A DNA stretch of 44,589 nt from Akkermansiaceae bacterium (GTDB lineage Bacteria; Verrucomicrobiota; Verrucomicrobiia; Verrucomicrobiales; Akkermansiaceae), in assembly GCA_013041925.1 (NCBI GenBank), contig JABDRB010000032.1:1-44589 (forward strand), read 5' to 3'. Below the pieces are notes generated by a model. It was not told where the DNA came from and searched no databases. It was given only the letters and a program-made list of their open reading frames with translations. A program made the translations under genes and the position numbers. Each line of letters opens with the position of its first letter. The first letter of the stretch is position 1. Of this stretch, positions 1-7,675 are shown one piece after another.

Positions 1-126
1 AAGGAAGCGAAGGAAGCGAAGGAAGCGAAGGAAGCGAAGGAAGCGAAGGAAGCGAAGGAAGCGAAGGAAGCGAAGGAAGCGAAGGAAGCGAAGGAAGCCA
101 AGGAAGCCAAGGAAGCCAAGGAAGCC
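1..126 (+). repeat. 9-bp tandem repeat encoding (Lys-Glu-Ala)n
   Basis: Fourteen consecutive 9-base units run from the window edge. The first ten read aaggaagcg without a mismatch and the last four read aaggaagcc. In the open frame they encode Lys-Glu-Ala repeated 14 times, a highly charged segment that should form a single long helix. The array continues beyond the left edge, so its full copy number is unknown. The near-perfect DNA identity, with one third-base switch shared by a block of units, points to recent expansion by slippage. Confidence 0.95.
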
Positions 127-591
127 AAGGACGTCGAAGAACCCGAGTCGGCGCCCCTCAAGCCGCCTACACGCTGGAGGAGATCCCTTTTACCTCTGAG
201 CGGTTTGATCGTGATCTTGGCACTCGTATTCCTCATTTTCAGTCCCCTAGACATCTTTCATCGCCAAGATAAACTGAACGTCGACACCTCACACAGCAGC
301 GAGGAGAGCAACACCGGCGAATCACAGGACACGGGCAACACGCTCGCTAACACGAAGCCCCCCGCTCCCGATACAGTCACCCCCGATACAGTCACCCCCG
401 ATACTGACCCACCTGTTCCTGACCCACCTGTTCCTGACCCACCTGTTCCTGATGAGGACACCACACCTCCGCCATCACCAGAAACGAAACCAGATCTTCC
501 CTTCACCAAGGACAACGTGGAACCCGAAGGGGCATTTCCCGAGCTCAAGCTACCGGACTTGGTTTTTTCTAAAGGTTGTGACAATGCATGA
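1..591 (+). CDS. Membrane-anchored repeat protein, C-terminal part (5' end outside window)
   Basis: Frame 1 is open from the first base to the TGA at 589-591, so this is the 3' part of a longer gene. A start at TTG 205 would be only an internal codon. In order it encodes (KEA)14, a short acidic/proline linker, a basic stretch, one hydrophobic segment of about 20 residues encoded around 190-245 (core LIVILALVFLIF), then a Ser/Thr/Pro-rich tail. The tail holds three PDTVT-like and three PVPDP pentapeptides. The basic residues before the membrane segment suggest the KEA helix is cytoplasmic and the proline-rich tail is outside. I recognise no catalytic domain and cannot assign a function. One Cys lies four residues from the end. 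It is convergent with the esterase gene at 695. Confidence 0.7.
   Translation, partial: KEAKEAKEAKEAKEAKEAKEAKEAKEAKEAKEAKEAKEAKEAKDVEEPESAPLKPPTRWRRSLLPLSGLIVILALVFLIFSPLDIFHRQDKLNVDTSHSSEESNTGESQDTGNTLANTKPPAPDTVTPDTVTPDTDPPVPDPPVPDPPVPDEDTTPPPSPETKPDLPFTKDNVEPEGAFPELKLPDLVFSKGCDNA
364..453 (+). repeat. 15-bp tandem repeats encoding proline-rich pentapeptides
   Basis: Two adjacent sets of three 15-base units lie in the tail of the preceding gene. The first encodes PDTVT, PDTVT, PDTDP and the second PVPDP, PVPDP, PVPDE. Units within each set are identical or nearly so at the DNA level. Such repeats usually form an extended stalk outside the membrane, which is an inference here. Confidence 0.8.
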
Positions 592-637
592 ATCTTGAGC
601 TGTCCACGCTTAACGAGGTGTGTCGAATCGGGTAATG

Positions 638-674
638 ATCGCGCAGATCATTTTTAGTGTGTTGTCTGCGCGAT
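638..674. repeat. Perfect 10-bp inverted repeat between convergent genes
   Basis: ATCGCGCAGA at 638-647 is exactly complementary to TCTGCGCGAT at 665-674, with a 17-base spacer. It lies between the stop of the left-edge gene (591) and the stop of the convergent esterase gene (695), where a bidirectional terminator would be expected. No T-run follows either arm, so the role is uncertain. Confidence 0.55.
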
Positions 675-694
675 ACTGCCGCCCTTGAATCTTC

Positions 695-3238
695 TCACTT
701 TTCGGTTGCTGTCGTCATGTCGGTGACGACAGGTGGCAGTTTCGCCTCCTGTATCCAAACACTGATATGACCACGTGGTGATGCTAACTTCCCCCGGTGA
801 CCTGTGCGGCGGAGGAAGGCTTTGACGGCGAAGGTGGCCTTTCCTTTTTTAAACTCTGGCATCAAGTCTTCAAAGACATAAGCGCCTCGAGCTGCTCCGC
901 CTCCCTTGTAGTAACCACCTTTGGCTTCGCTGATGAGTTTGCCATTGAGATACAGGGCATAACCTTCTCCAGACCAACCGTGCCCTGCACCACCAACGAT
1001 GATTCGGTATCGATGACCCAGTTTAAAATCGGGAACTTCAAAACTCTGGCGCATCAGTAAAACCTCCTTCTCCCAAAGTGTGCTCGGTGTCAAATGGCAC
1101 CCGCAATGCGCAACTTGACAGCCAGCGATCAGAGCCGCCTGCTTGCCATCATTCATGCCAAAGGGGGCTGCGCCCTGCTTCCAGCCCGCTTGGGTAGGAT
1201 CAAAATCAGCGGAGTGCCAATTCTCCATACCCGTGGGCAGGGTGACGTCACGATACATATCGCCCACTTTACCCTTGGCATTACGGGTCATTTTTTCTTT
1301 CGGGTCAAAACTATGATAGTGCCATTGAGCTTTCTGCATATCGGGCCCGAATGGTTTCCAGTTGTAATCATCGATTCCTGCCACATTGTAATAGCCAATC
1401 ACTTGATCGAGCTGACTCGCCAGCCCCTTTCGGGGAGTCTCTTCGGGTGCCTTGTTAGCTATAATCGCCTTGAGTTCCATACCGCCGCGGCGATATGTGG
1501 GTATACTGTCAGCCGTAGCGATGTAGGCTGGAATAAGTTGATCCAGCATGATCGGTTTGAGGGCTGAGGCCAACCTAGCAAGCTCCTCGCCAGAGGGTGG
1601 TTTCATAAACGGTGCACCCGCATTTTTGTTGCTCGCCACGGCGGACGGGTAATCCGCTTTGCCCCCCAGCAGCTCAACCATGGCGCGGCCAAGGGCATCA
1701 CCGGTGAGCATGTAGGTCTCAGCATTATGATTGTAGTGGTAGTTCTGGTTTTTTGGTGAAACCTCAGGCCCACGCCAGAAAGGACGCGTATCGATGGTCT
1801 TGACGGTGCCTGCGAACTCTGGGTGGAGTTGAGGATCGGCAACGTTCATCTGAGCCTGGGCAATCTTGACGTAATGCTCAGGCATGTTCTCCCCGTCGAA
1901 CCCAACAGTCGCAATCGTCCACTTCGCATTCGGGGCGTTAAACTCCTTGCGCCAAGCCTTAATCAAGTTGGCTAAGTTTTGTTCGTAGCGGCTGTTGTGG
2001 GCAGCGTTAGGACCGTCTTTGTGACCCTGCCACCAGAAGAAACCCGCCACCTCAAACCCCTGATCGGCATACTGCGGGTAGTGCTTGTCAAAGTTGTCCA
2101 ACACGTTGTGAATCGCCGCCGTGTAGTCATCATATTGTTTACCGGCATACCAGTCTTTCGGACCAGGTTTTTTAACCTTACCATCTGACCCTAATGTCTC
2201 ACCATACCCTGGATAGGTTTTCCCCTCGTGGGTGTAGCTCACGCTGCCGGGAGGAAGGATATCCCATCCGAGACTTCGGTTACCAATGTCGGCTTTCATA
2301 ACGATGACGGGTTCGTCAAGGTAAGTGCCGAGCACATATCCGAAACCCAGCTCAGGACCGAAAGTAGGGCCGCAAGCTGGAGCACTGAGTGGGGCACTTT
2401 TCCCCTTACCCATGTAGGCGTCGTTGAGCATCACATCATTACGCACCGACCACTTGCCCTTAGCATCCTGCATGTAGGGGAAGCGACCCAATTTTTCAAC
2501 GACCCACTTCAGGTCACCTTTACCTTCAAGTCCGACCTGTTCCATCCAGAAAGTGGCGGAACCGCCGGTGCCAACGTAACGCACGGTGAGTGGGTAGCGG
2601 ACGCCCGCTTTTAATGCGATTTGGGTAATGACGGCATCCTCTTTATCGGAAAGTTTTTGATACACTTTTTGATGGTTGATCCACGCGATGCATTGCGAAC
2701 TGGCTCCCATGCCGGAGTGGGTTTCGTAGGTGCCGTCATAGGGGACTTCGAGATAGGCAGAAACAGAAAGGGTGTGCGGTTGATCCGTCGTAGGAAGTGT
2801 TGCTGTGACCTGTCCGAGAGCAAACTTCTCAACGTGGCTCGCTTTGATATCGGTGGGTTCAACCGCCTCCTTGGAAAGCTTGACGTGACCATCAACCAGA
2901 TGGGCCGTGCCTCCTTTTTCACTTCCCTGCTTGGAAACAAAGATGCCCAGCGGAAGCAGTGCCCCGTTATCGACAGGCATTTTGCATGCTTTCACCGATG
3001 GATCAGCGGAGAGAAAAATACTAGAATAAAGCGGCGAACTGCCGGCAACTTTACCAAAGCCGAGGGCATTCGATTGCCCCGAGAGAATGAACACCTTGAC
3101 GGGCTTTGTCTTATCGACAGGTTGATTGTCGGGCGCCGGCAAATTGACAGGAACGACCTGGGCAGCAAGTGGAGCCATGGCCGTGAATGATGTGATGACT
3201 ATTCTCGTGACACAGGCGAGCAATGGATTGAGCGACAT
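695..3238 (-). CDS. Secreted sialate O-acetylesterase-type carbohydrate esterase
   Basis: This 847-residue protein probably removes acetyl groups from polysaccharide in the periplasm or outside. The N-terminus is a plausible signal peptide (residues 1-26, ending PLAAQ). The SGNH block I motif SGQSN has its nucleophile at Ser56. A later motif reads WWQGHKDG where many SASA enzymes have WWQGESD, and HYNHNAETY supplies a candidate catalytic His. Between about residues 120 and 250 the catalytic domain is interrupted by a beta-rich insert resembling a PA14 or NPCBM carbohydrate-binding module. The last 250 residues form another probable accessory beta domain. At 847 residues it is far longer than a simple SASA enzyme because of these insertions. 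It is first from the left in a minus-strand run of three secreted proteins, 191 bases after the stop of the next one upstream. Substrate cannot be read from sequence. Confidence 0.8.
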   Translation of the reverse strand: MSLNPLLACVTRIVITSFTAMAPLAAQVVPVNLPAPDNQPVDKTKPVKVFILSGQSNALGFGKVAGSSPLYSSIFLSADPSVKACKMPVDNGALLPLGIFVSKQGSEKGGTAHLVDGHVKLSKEAVEPTDIKASHVEKFALGQVTATLPTTDQPHTLSVSAYLEVPYDGTYETHSGMGASSQCIAWINHQKVYQKLSDKEDAVITQIALKAGVRYPLTVRYVGTGGSATFWMEQVGLEGKGDLKWVVEKLGRFPYMQDAKGKWSVRNDVMLNDAYMGKGKSAPLSAPACGPTFGPELGFGYVLGTYLDEPVIVMKADIGNRSLGWDILPPGSVSYTHEGKTYPGYGETLGSDGKVKKPGPKDWYAGKQYDDYTAAIHNVLDNFDKHYPQYADQGFEVAGFFWWQGHKDGPNAAHNSRYEQNLANLIKAWRKEFNAPNAKWTIATVGFDGENMPEHYVKIAQAQMNVADPQLHPEFAGTVKTIDTRPFWRGPEVSPKNQNYHYNHNAETYMLTGDALGRAMVELLGGKADYPSAVASNKNAGAPFMKPPSGEELARLASALKPIMLDQLIPAYIATADSIPTYRRGGMELKAIIANKAPEETPRKGLASQLDQVIGYYNVAGIDDYNWKPFGPDMQKAQWHYHSFDPKEKMTRNAKGKVGDMYRDVTLPTGMENWHSADFDPTQAGWKQGAAPFGMNDGKQAALIAGCQVAHCGCHLTPSTLWEKEVLLMRQSFEVPDFKLGHRYRIIVGGAGHGWSGEGYALYLNGKLISEAKGGYYKGGGAARGAYVFEDLMPEFKKGKATFAVKAFLRRTGHRGKLASPRGHISVWIQEAKLPPVVTDMTTATEK

Positions 3239-3429
3239 GATGTTGCTTTATTATGAAACCCCCTGAGACAATGCAACTGAATAGACATTTCCATCAATAA
3301 CTAAAAAGATGCCGTGACCGCCTCATTGCCACCAATCTGACACATCACCAAAAAAAGGAGCACCGGAGTTCGTAGGCTACCAGATGTGATGCCCCCCTTT
3401 GAGATCCAAGTTGACGCCGAATGATCGGA

Positions 3430-5166
3430 TTACAGCTTGGGTTTTTGATAAGGGAAATCAAAGGGCACCTCCTTCAACAGCCCCAAGCGGCCGCCATTGA
3501 AGCGCTTGACCTGATTAGGCAAAATCTCACCCTGCCAGATCTGACCAGCATCCTTCACCTTCACCTTCTGCAATTTCGGGTCGATACCCACCACGGAAAG
3601 GCACCGGCCTTGAAGGTCGGTGACCACACGGCACCCCCATTGGCTGCGGAACTTCTCCTTGCCGTTGACCTTGGCGATCCATTCACCATCAGCCGCCATC
3701 ATTTCATAGCTCCGATCGCCCCACTTTTGGGTGTAGGTCAAACGGCCACCTTTTGGTTTCAAGCCAGACCACCAGATCTGGTTTTTTTCCACATCGATGT
3801 GCACACCATGCATCCGCGCGATGTATCCCTGCATCGCAAGGATCATGGGGCCATAACCATCTGAGTTCGACAGGGAGGGTTTACCTGTATCCTCATGAAG
3901 CTGTTGGGAAAACTGGCCGTTGCGGATCAAAACCGGCAACAGCTTGCGCCCGAGCAAGGTGATTTCTGCAACGTGGCCGTAGCGTTCGAGGGCATGAAGC
4001 GCCCGTTGGTAAGTCAAGCCCTGCGGCTGACCGCTCCAGTTGTTTCGCGGCTTACTCAGGAAAAGCGACTCGTTACGGGCAATCGACGCCAATGGCACAG
4101 GCGTCCAGAACGCATCCGGATTGAGCAAGTGATACCGGATAAAGGCATCTGCCATTTCTTGGGTAAACAGCCCATACCACATGCAGCGCAGGTTGTTATG
4201 GATCAACTCGGGCAAGACCTTCCCGTCACGATCTTGATCAAAGCAGGCGTGACGTTTCGGGTCCCACATTTGATGGATGACGCGCTGACGCACTTCCTCA
4301 GCAGCAGCCTGCCACTTCGCCTTTTCACCGTTGCCGAGCTCTTCAGAGACCTGCGCTAACACCGCACGTCCACTGTAGCTGTAGCTCATCACATCCATCG
4401 ACTGCAGCGGCATACGTGAATGCGCGGGCATCTTGGGCAAGGATGGGTCATCGCTGCCGGGAGCCTTTTCAAACGGCCAATTCTCGCGGGCACCGCGCTG
4501 ATGTAGGCGGGTGCTGCCATCTTCACCGGTATCCCAGACACACCAAGTCTCGAGCAAGCCATCACCATTGGAATCACGCGTCCGCCAGAGGTAGGCATCG
4601 TGTCCTTTCAACACCTCGTAGAGGTTCTGGAGATACCCCTTGTTGCGGCCCGACCAAAAATACATCCGCCACGCGGGCTCAGGAAAACAATACCCTTGGA
4701 ACATCTCGTAGTCCGCCACGAGATCGTGATCGGGTTTCCAAACATATCCGTCCGGAAAACCCTGCTGCTGCCATCCCTTTTCAGCCACCTTAGTGCCCGT
4801 GATGACCATGCCGGGCAGGCGCCCGTCCTTTCGCTGCGTCCGCATGAAGAGCACCTGATTGTTGAGCGCCACCTGCAGGTCATGCTTGGCATACATCTCC
4901 CCGCCCATCGGCTGGGTCTCCAGCCAGGCGTTGTCGTATCCTCCACCTTCAACCAAGATGGTCATGCCAGGCGCAAACTCGCTCAGGTTTCGCTTCATCT
5001 GCTGCATGCCACGGTTGTGCAGCGCTTGCAGTTCTGGATCATCCACGGTGAATGACATCCCAGACTTGATCATAACCGGAATCATGGATGGATGAAGCTG
5101 CTGTGCGGGCAATGTTGAGGCGAGCGCAAGCCACGCCATCGTTAATCTTGATAAGGGGATCGTCAT
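3430..5166 (-). CDS. Secreted six-hairpin ((alpha/alpha)6-barrel) glycoside hydrolase, MGH1/GH63-like
   Basis: The 578-residue product begins with a signal peptide (cleavage likely after LPAQ, about residue 21). The body has features of the (alpha/alpha)6 toroid glycosidases related to GH63 and the mannosylglycerate-hydrolase-like family: an aromatic, acidic stretch with DTGEDGSTR; DVMSYSYSGRAVLAQ in a central helix; FWTPVPLASIARNE followed by NNWSGQPQGLTYQRALHALERYG, cut here as two separate motifs; and a late SNSDGYGPMILAMQGYI segment. A small beta domain follows from about residue 480. I infer hydrolysis of an alpha-linked glycan. Exact specificity and the acid/base pair are not certain. 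It lies 57 bases downstream of the transglutaminase-like gene on the same strand, so the two are probably co-transcribed. Confidence 0.7.
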   Translation of the reverse strand: MTIPLSRLTMAWLALASTLPAQQLHPSMIPVMIKSGMSFTVDDPELQALHNRGMQQMKRNLSEFAPGMTILVEGGGYDNAWLETQPMGGEMYAKHDLQVALNNQVLFMRTQRKDGRLPGMVITGTKVAEKGWQQQGFPDGYVWKPDHDLVADYEMFQGYCFPEPAWRMYFWSGRNKGYLQNLYEVLKGHDAYLWRTRDSNGDGLLETWCVWDTGEDGSTRLHQRGARENWPFEKAPGSDDPSLPKMPAHSRMPLQSMDVMSYSYSGRAVLAQVSEELGNGEKAKWQAAAEEVRQRVIHQMWDPKRHACFDQDRDGKVLPELIHNNLRCMWYGLFTQEMADAFIRYHLLNPDAFWTPVPLASIARNESLFLSKPRNNWSGQPQGLTYQRALHALERYGHVAEITLLGRKLLPVLIRNGQFSQQLHEDTGKPSLSNSDGYGPMILAMQGYIARMHGVHIDVEKNQIWWSGLKPKGGRLTYTQKWGDRSYEMMAADGEWIAKVNGKEKFRSQWGCRVVTDLQGRCLSVVGIDPKLQKVKVKDAGQIWQGEILPNQVKRFNGGRLGLLKEVPFDFPYQKPKL

Positions 5167-5223
5167 GAGATGTTGGTGTGAAGTGATCAGAAGGATGGAG
5201 GAGATCGAGCGCTTGACCTCGCA

Positions 5224-7362
5224 TTACTTCACCGGAGTCAGCGTAAAGGTCTTGATGGAAAAACCCTTGGCATACCCGTCGGTTTCGTGGGAGAAATTCA
5301 GCACGTTTTCACCTTGAGACAAGGTGATTTCAACTGGCTGGGTAACTTCCCACATACCTACCGTATGAGGCAACTCCATATTTGCCACCCCCTCATTACC
5401 GTTGACGGAGACGACGAGGTGCTGTTTCCAGCTGGGTGTCACCACCTTGGCGGTGAGCGCATACTTGCCTGCGGCTGGTGCCTCGATGGTGTATTCAAAG
5501 GTTTGCTTCCCACCGTTGCGGCCGAAGTGGAGTTGCTTCCCACCGAGATAGCTATCCATGAGGATGACTTTGCCATTGCTCTTGGTCGGCTTGGTCGTCG
5601 CTGCGGCTGGGATGATGATGGTGCCCTTGTCATCGACAGAAACCTGACGGTCCTTCGCGGTCATGGTCACCTTGGTGATTTCCACCTTTTCCTTGGTCAC
5701 GTTGGCCTCACCGATATCTTCACCGACCGCAGCCAAGGTCTTGGCATTGATGGCTTCGATCATACTTTTTTGGGTGTAGAGAGAGACTGCATACCAGAAA
5801 CCGGGTGGGGTCTTGGACTGGAAACCGAAGACACGTGGCTCGCCCGCAACATCACCGATCCATTGGGCGCGTTTGACCTGCATGAATGACTTGCCGGCTG
5901 TGCGAGCTTGCGTGTTGGCCAAGAAATCAAGGTCATCCTTATATTGCGTCTTGGTGTAGCCAGCTCCCCAGCCACCACCGAGACAGACGACCCAACCCTT
6001 GGGCGTCCAGTGGGCCAAGGCGGCGTGACCAGGTTGTGGACGCGCTGTGACTGGGATGCCGAAGGCACGGAGAATGAAACGCCCGATAAACGCACGGCGA
6101 CCGCAGATCCCGCCATTCATCAGAATGTTTTGGAAAAACTGCAGCTCTGGTTTGTCGTGTTTGTTGTCTTGTGACCCGTATCGGATATCACTTCTTACCA
6201 GTGCGACATAACGCCAGCGGTAATCCTTGGTGGAGATGTGATCAGGTCGGTAGTTGCGTAACATCTCACGCCCCCAAGCAAGGATCTCATCGGGCTCCTC
6301 GCCATCGACGACCATGCGGTAATCCCATGCGCTGAGCTTGGCAAATGCGGGATCAAGCTCACCATCAAGGAAGGCTTTTTCAAAATGAAGATAGCGTTGC
6401 ACTGGATCGACCGTCGCCGGTGCCTGGGTGTCGGCCACCGCATTGCGCTGCTTCCTCGGAGACGCATGCTCAAGCGCCACCGCCAAGGCCAGCTTAGGCA
6501 GCGGTCCCTCGGCGACCTTGTCGCTCGCCTTCCAAATATCCATGTAAATCTGCATGGCTCGACCGTATTGGCCGTTTTTGGCGCCATCCGCTACAGCCAT
6601 TTGCACCAGCAAATCGTCAGTTGATAACATCTTGTCGATGAGCTTCCGGTGCGCGTCACCATGCTGGGCAAAACCAGCCAGACCGTGCGGCGTGGCCTCT
6701 TTCATCACCACATACTTGGCCAGCTTGGCATCCAGCTTGTCGCTGGTTAGCGTGGACTGAAGACCCAGATCTTTCACCGATTGAAGTGTCGAGGCTTTGG
6801 CCTTGGCGAGTGCGTCCTTTGCCTGCTGGATTGCCTTTTCATACTTGGTCTTATTTTTTAGCGCCTTGTCGAGGATCGCCTGACGTTCTTTCAGTGCCGC
6901 TTCTCCGGCTTTTTTATTTTTCTCCCATTGGGCGAGTTCCGCCTGAGCGGCCTCGCGCTCGGCGGCCGATTGAGCACTCTTAAGCTTTGCCTGGGTCGCC
7001 TGAATGCCTTTGTTGGCGCCACCGATCCATTTCCCCTTGGCGTGTTTGACCAGCCCCTTGCCTCGGGCAATCTCGCCCATATTTTTCTGGGCTTGCTTCA
7101 GCGCCTTGGTCGCGGCTACCTCAATTTCCCGTGCCTTGATGACGGCCGCTTTCTTCCTTGGGTTGACATGAGGCAGGCTGCTTTTGATATTTTTTTCCAG
7201 TGTCCTCAGCGTGGCCGCATACTGATTAGCGAGTTGCTGACCCGCCTGCGTGAGCTCAATCTTGGGGGCGCTTTTCTTTTTCTTCCTTGCCCATGCGTCG
7301 GGGGTGGTGATCACCATGGCAATCATCAATACACCGATCCTTGTTATCGTTTGTCGTTTCAT
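5224..7362 (-). CDS. Secreted coiled-coil protein with transglutaminase-like domain and C-terminal CBM-like domain
   Basis: The 712 residues contain a signal peptide (1-25, ending DAWA), a very Lys/Ala/Glu/Gln-rich helical region to about residue 205 that should form a coiled coil, a mixed helical region, then a transglutaminase/cysteine-protease-like core. Cys420 sits in GGICGRRAFIGR and His446 in PGHAALAHW, the order and surroundings expected for the first two triad residues. The third (Asp or Asn) is not clear. The last roughly 110 residues form a beta domain typical of CBM6/CBM35-like sugar-binding modules. It may cross-link or cleave peptide or amide bonds at the cell surface. That function is inferred from the Cys/His motifs only. 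It is the first gene of the minus-strand trio. Confidence 0.6.
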   Translation of the reverse strand: MKRQTITRIGVLMIAMVITTPDAWARKKKKSAPKIELTQAGQQLANQYAATLRTLEKNIKSSLPHVNPRKKAAVIKAREIEVAATKALKQAQKNMGEIARGKGLVKHAKGKWIGGANKGIQATQAKLKSAQSAAEREAAQAELAQWEKNKKAGEAALKERQAILDKALKNKTKYEKAIQQAKDALAKAKASTLQSVKDLGLQSTLTSDKLDAKLAKYVVMKEATPHGLAGFAQHGDAHRKLIDKMLSTDDLLVQMAVADGAKNGQYGRAMQIYMDIWKASDKVAEGPLPKLALAVALEHASPRKQRNAVADTQAPATVDPVQRYLHFEKAFLDGELDPAFAKLSAWDYRMVVDGEEPDEILAWGREMLRNYRPDHISTKDYRWRYVALVRSDIRYGSQDNKHDKPELQFFQNILMNGGICGRRAFIGRFILRAFGIPVTARPQPGHAALAHWTPKGWVVCLGGGWGAGYTKTQYKDDLDFLANTQARTAGKSFMQVKRAQWIGDVAGEPRVFGFQSKTPPGFWYAVSLYTQKSMIEAINAKTLAAVGEDIGEANVTKEKVEITKVTMTAKDRQVSVDDKGTIIIPAAATTKPTKSNGKVILMDSYLGGKQLHFGRNGGKQTFEYTIEAPAAGKYALTAKVVTPSWKQHLVVSVNGNEGVANMELPHTVGMWEVTQPVEITLSQGENVLNFSHETDGYAKGFSIKTFTLTPVK

Positions 7363-7675
7363 CAGTTGGTTTCGCGTTGAATTATCGTGACTTGCTTGTC
7401 ACCTGAGCACAAATGGCGCAGGCCATGAATCATACTGGCGTTGGTGCGTTCATCTTTCGCCCAAGGTCGTATTTCTGCTTCGCTGGGCCGATGGTTTCAC
7501 CCAGCTCACGACGTGCCGCACCACGCCCATCCCATGTGAGCGACGGTCGGCTGACGGATTTTTTAATTTAAAGGATGCGCCCCCCCCTGATCGGGCGTGC
7601 CTAAGGCTCCTCCAGCGTCTGCGATGCCTCCCCCGAAAGGGTGGTCGTGTTATTGACGACGGCAAGTGATACCAG
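7363..7675. other. Intergenic region downstream of alaS with a GC-rich segment
   Basis: No convincing gene is seen in these 313 bases. An open frame across 7450-7773 overlaps the alaS end, is rich in Arg/Pro/Ser and has no recognisable motif, so I do not call it. About 7555-7650 is strongly GC-rich and includes a run of eight C and short self-complementary blocks (gcgccc with gggcgt, acccttt with gggg). It could be a structured transcript end or a dispersed repeat, but I cannot fold or search it. Confidence 0.5.

Noticed and set aside
1-126. Possible CRISPR array
   Set aside because: Units are 9 bases, contiguous and in frame, without spacers. They encode protein.
638-674. Rho-independent terminator
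   Set aside because: The 10-bp inverted repeat is perfect but the loop is 17 bases and there is no T-run on either side, so I list it only as an inverted repeat.
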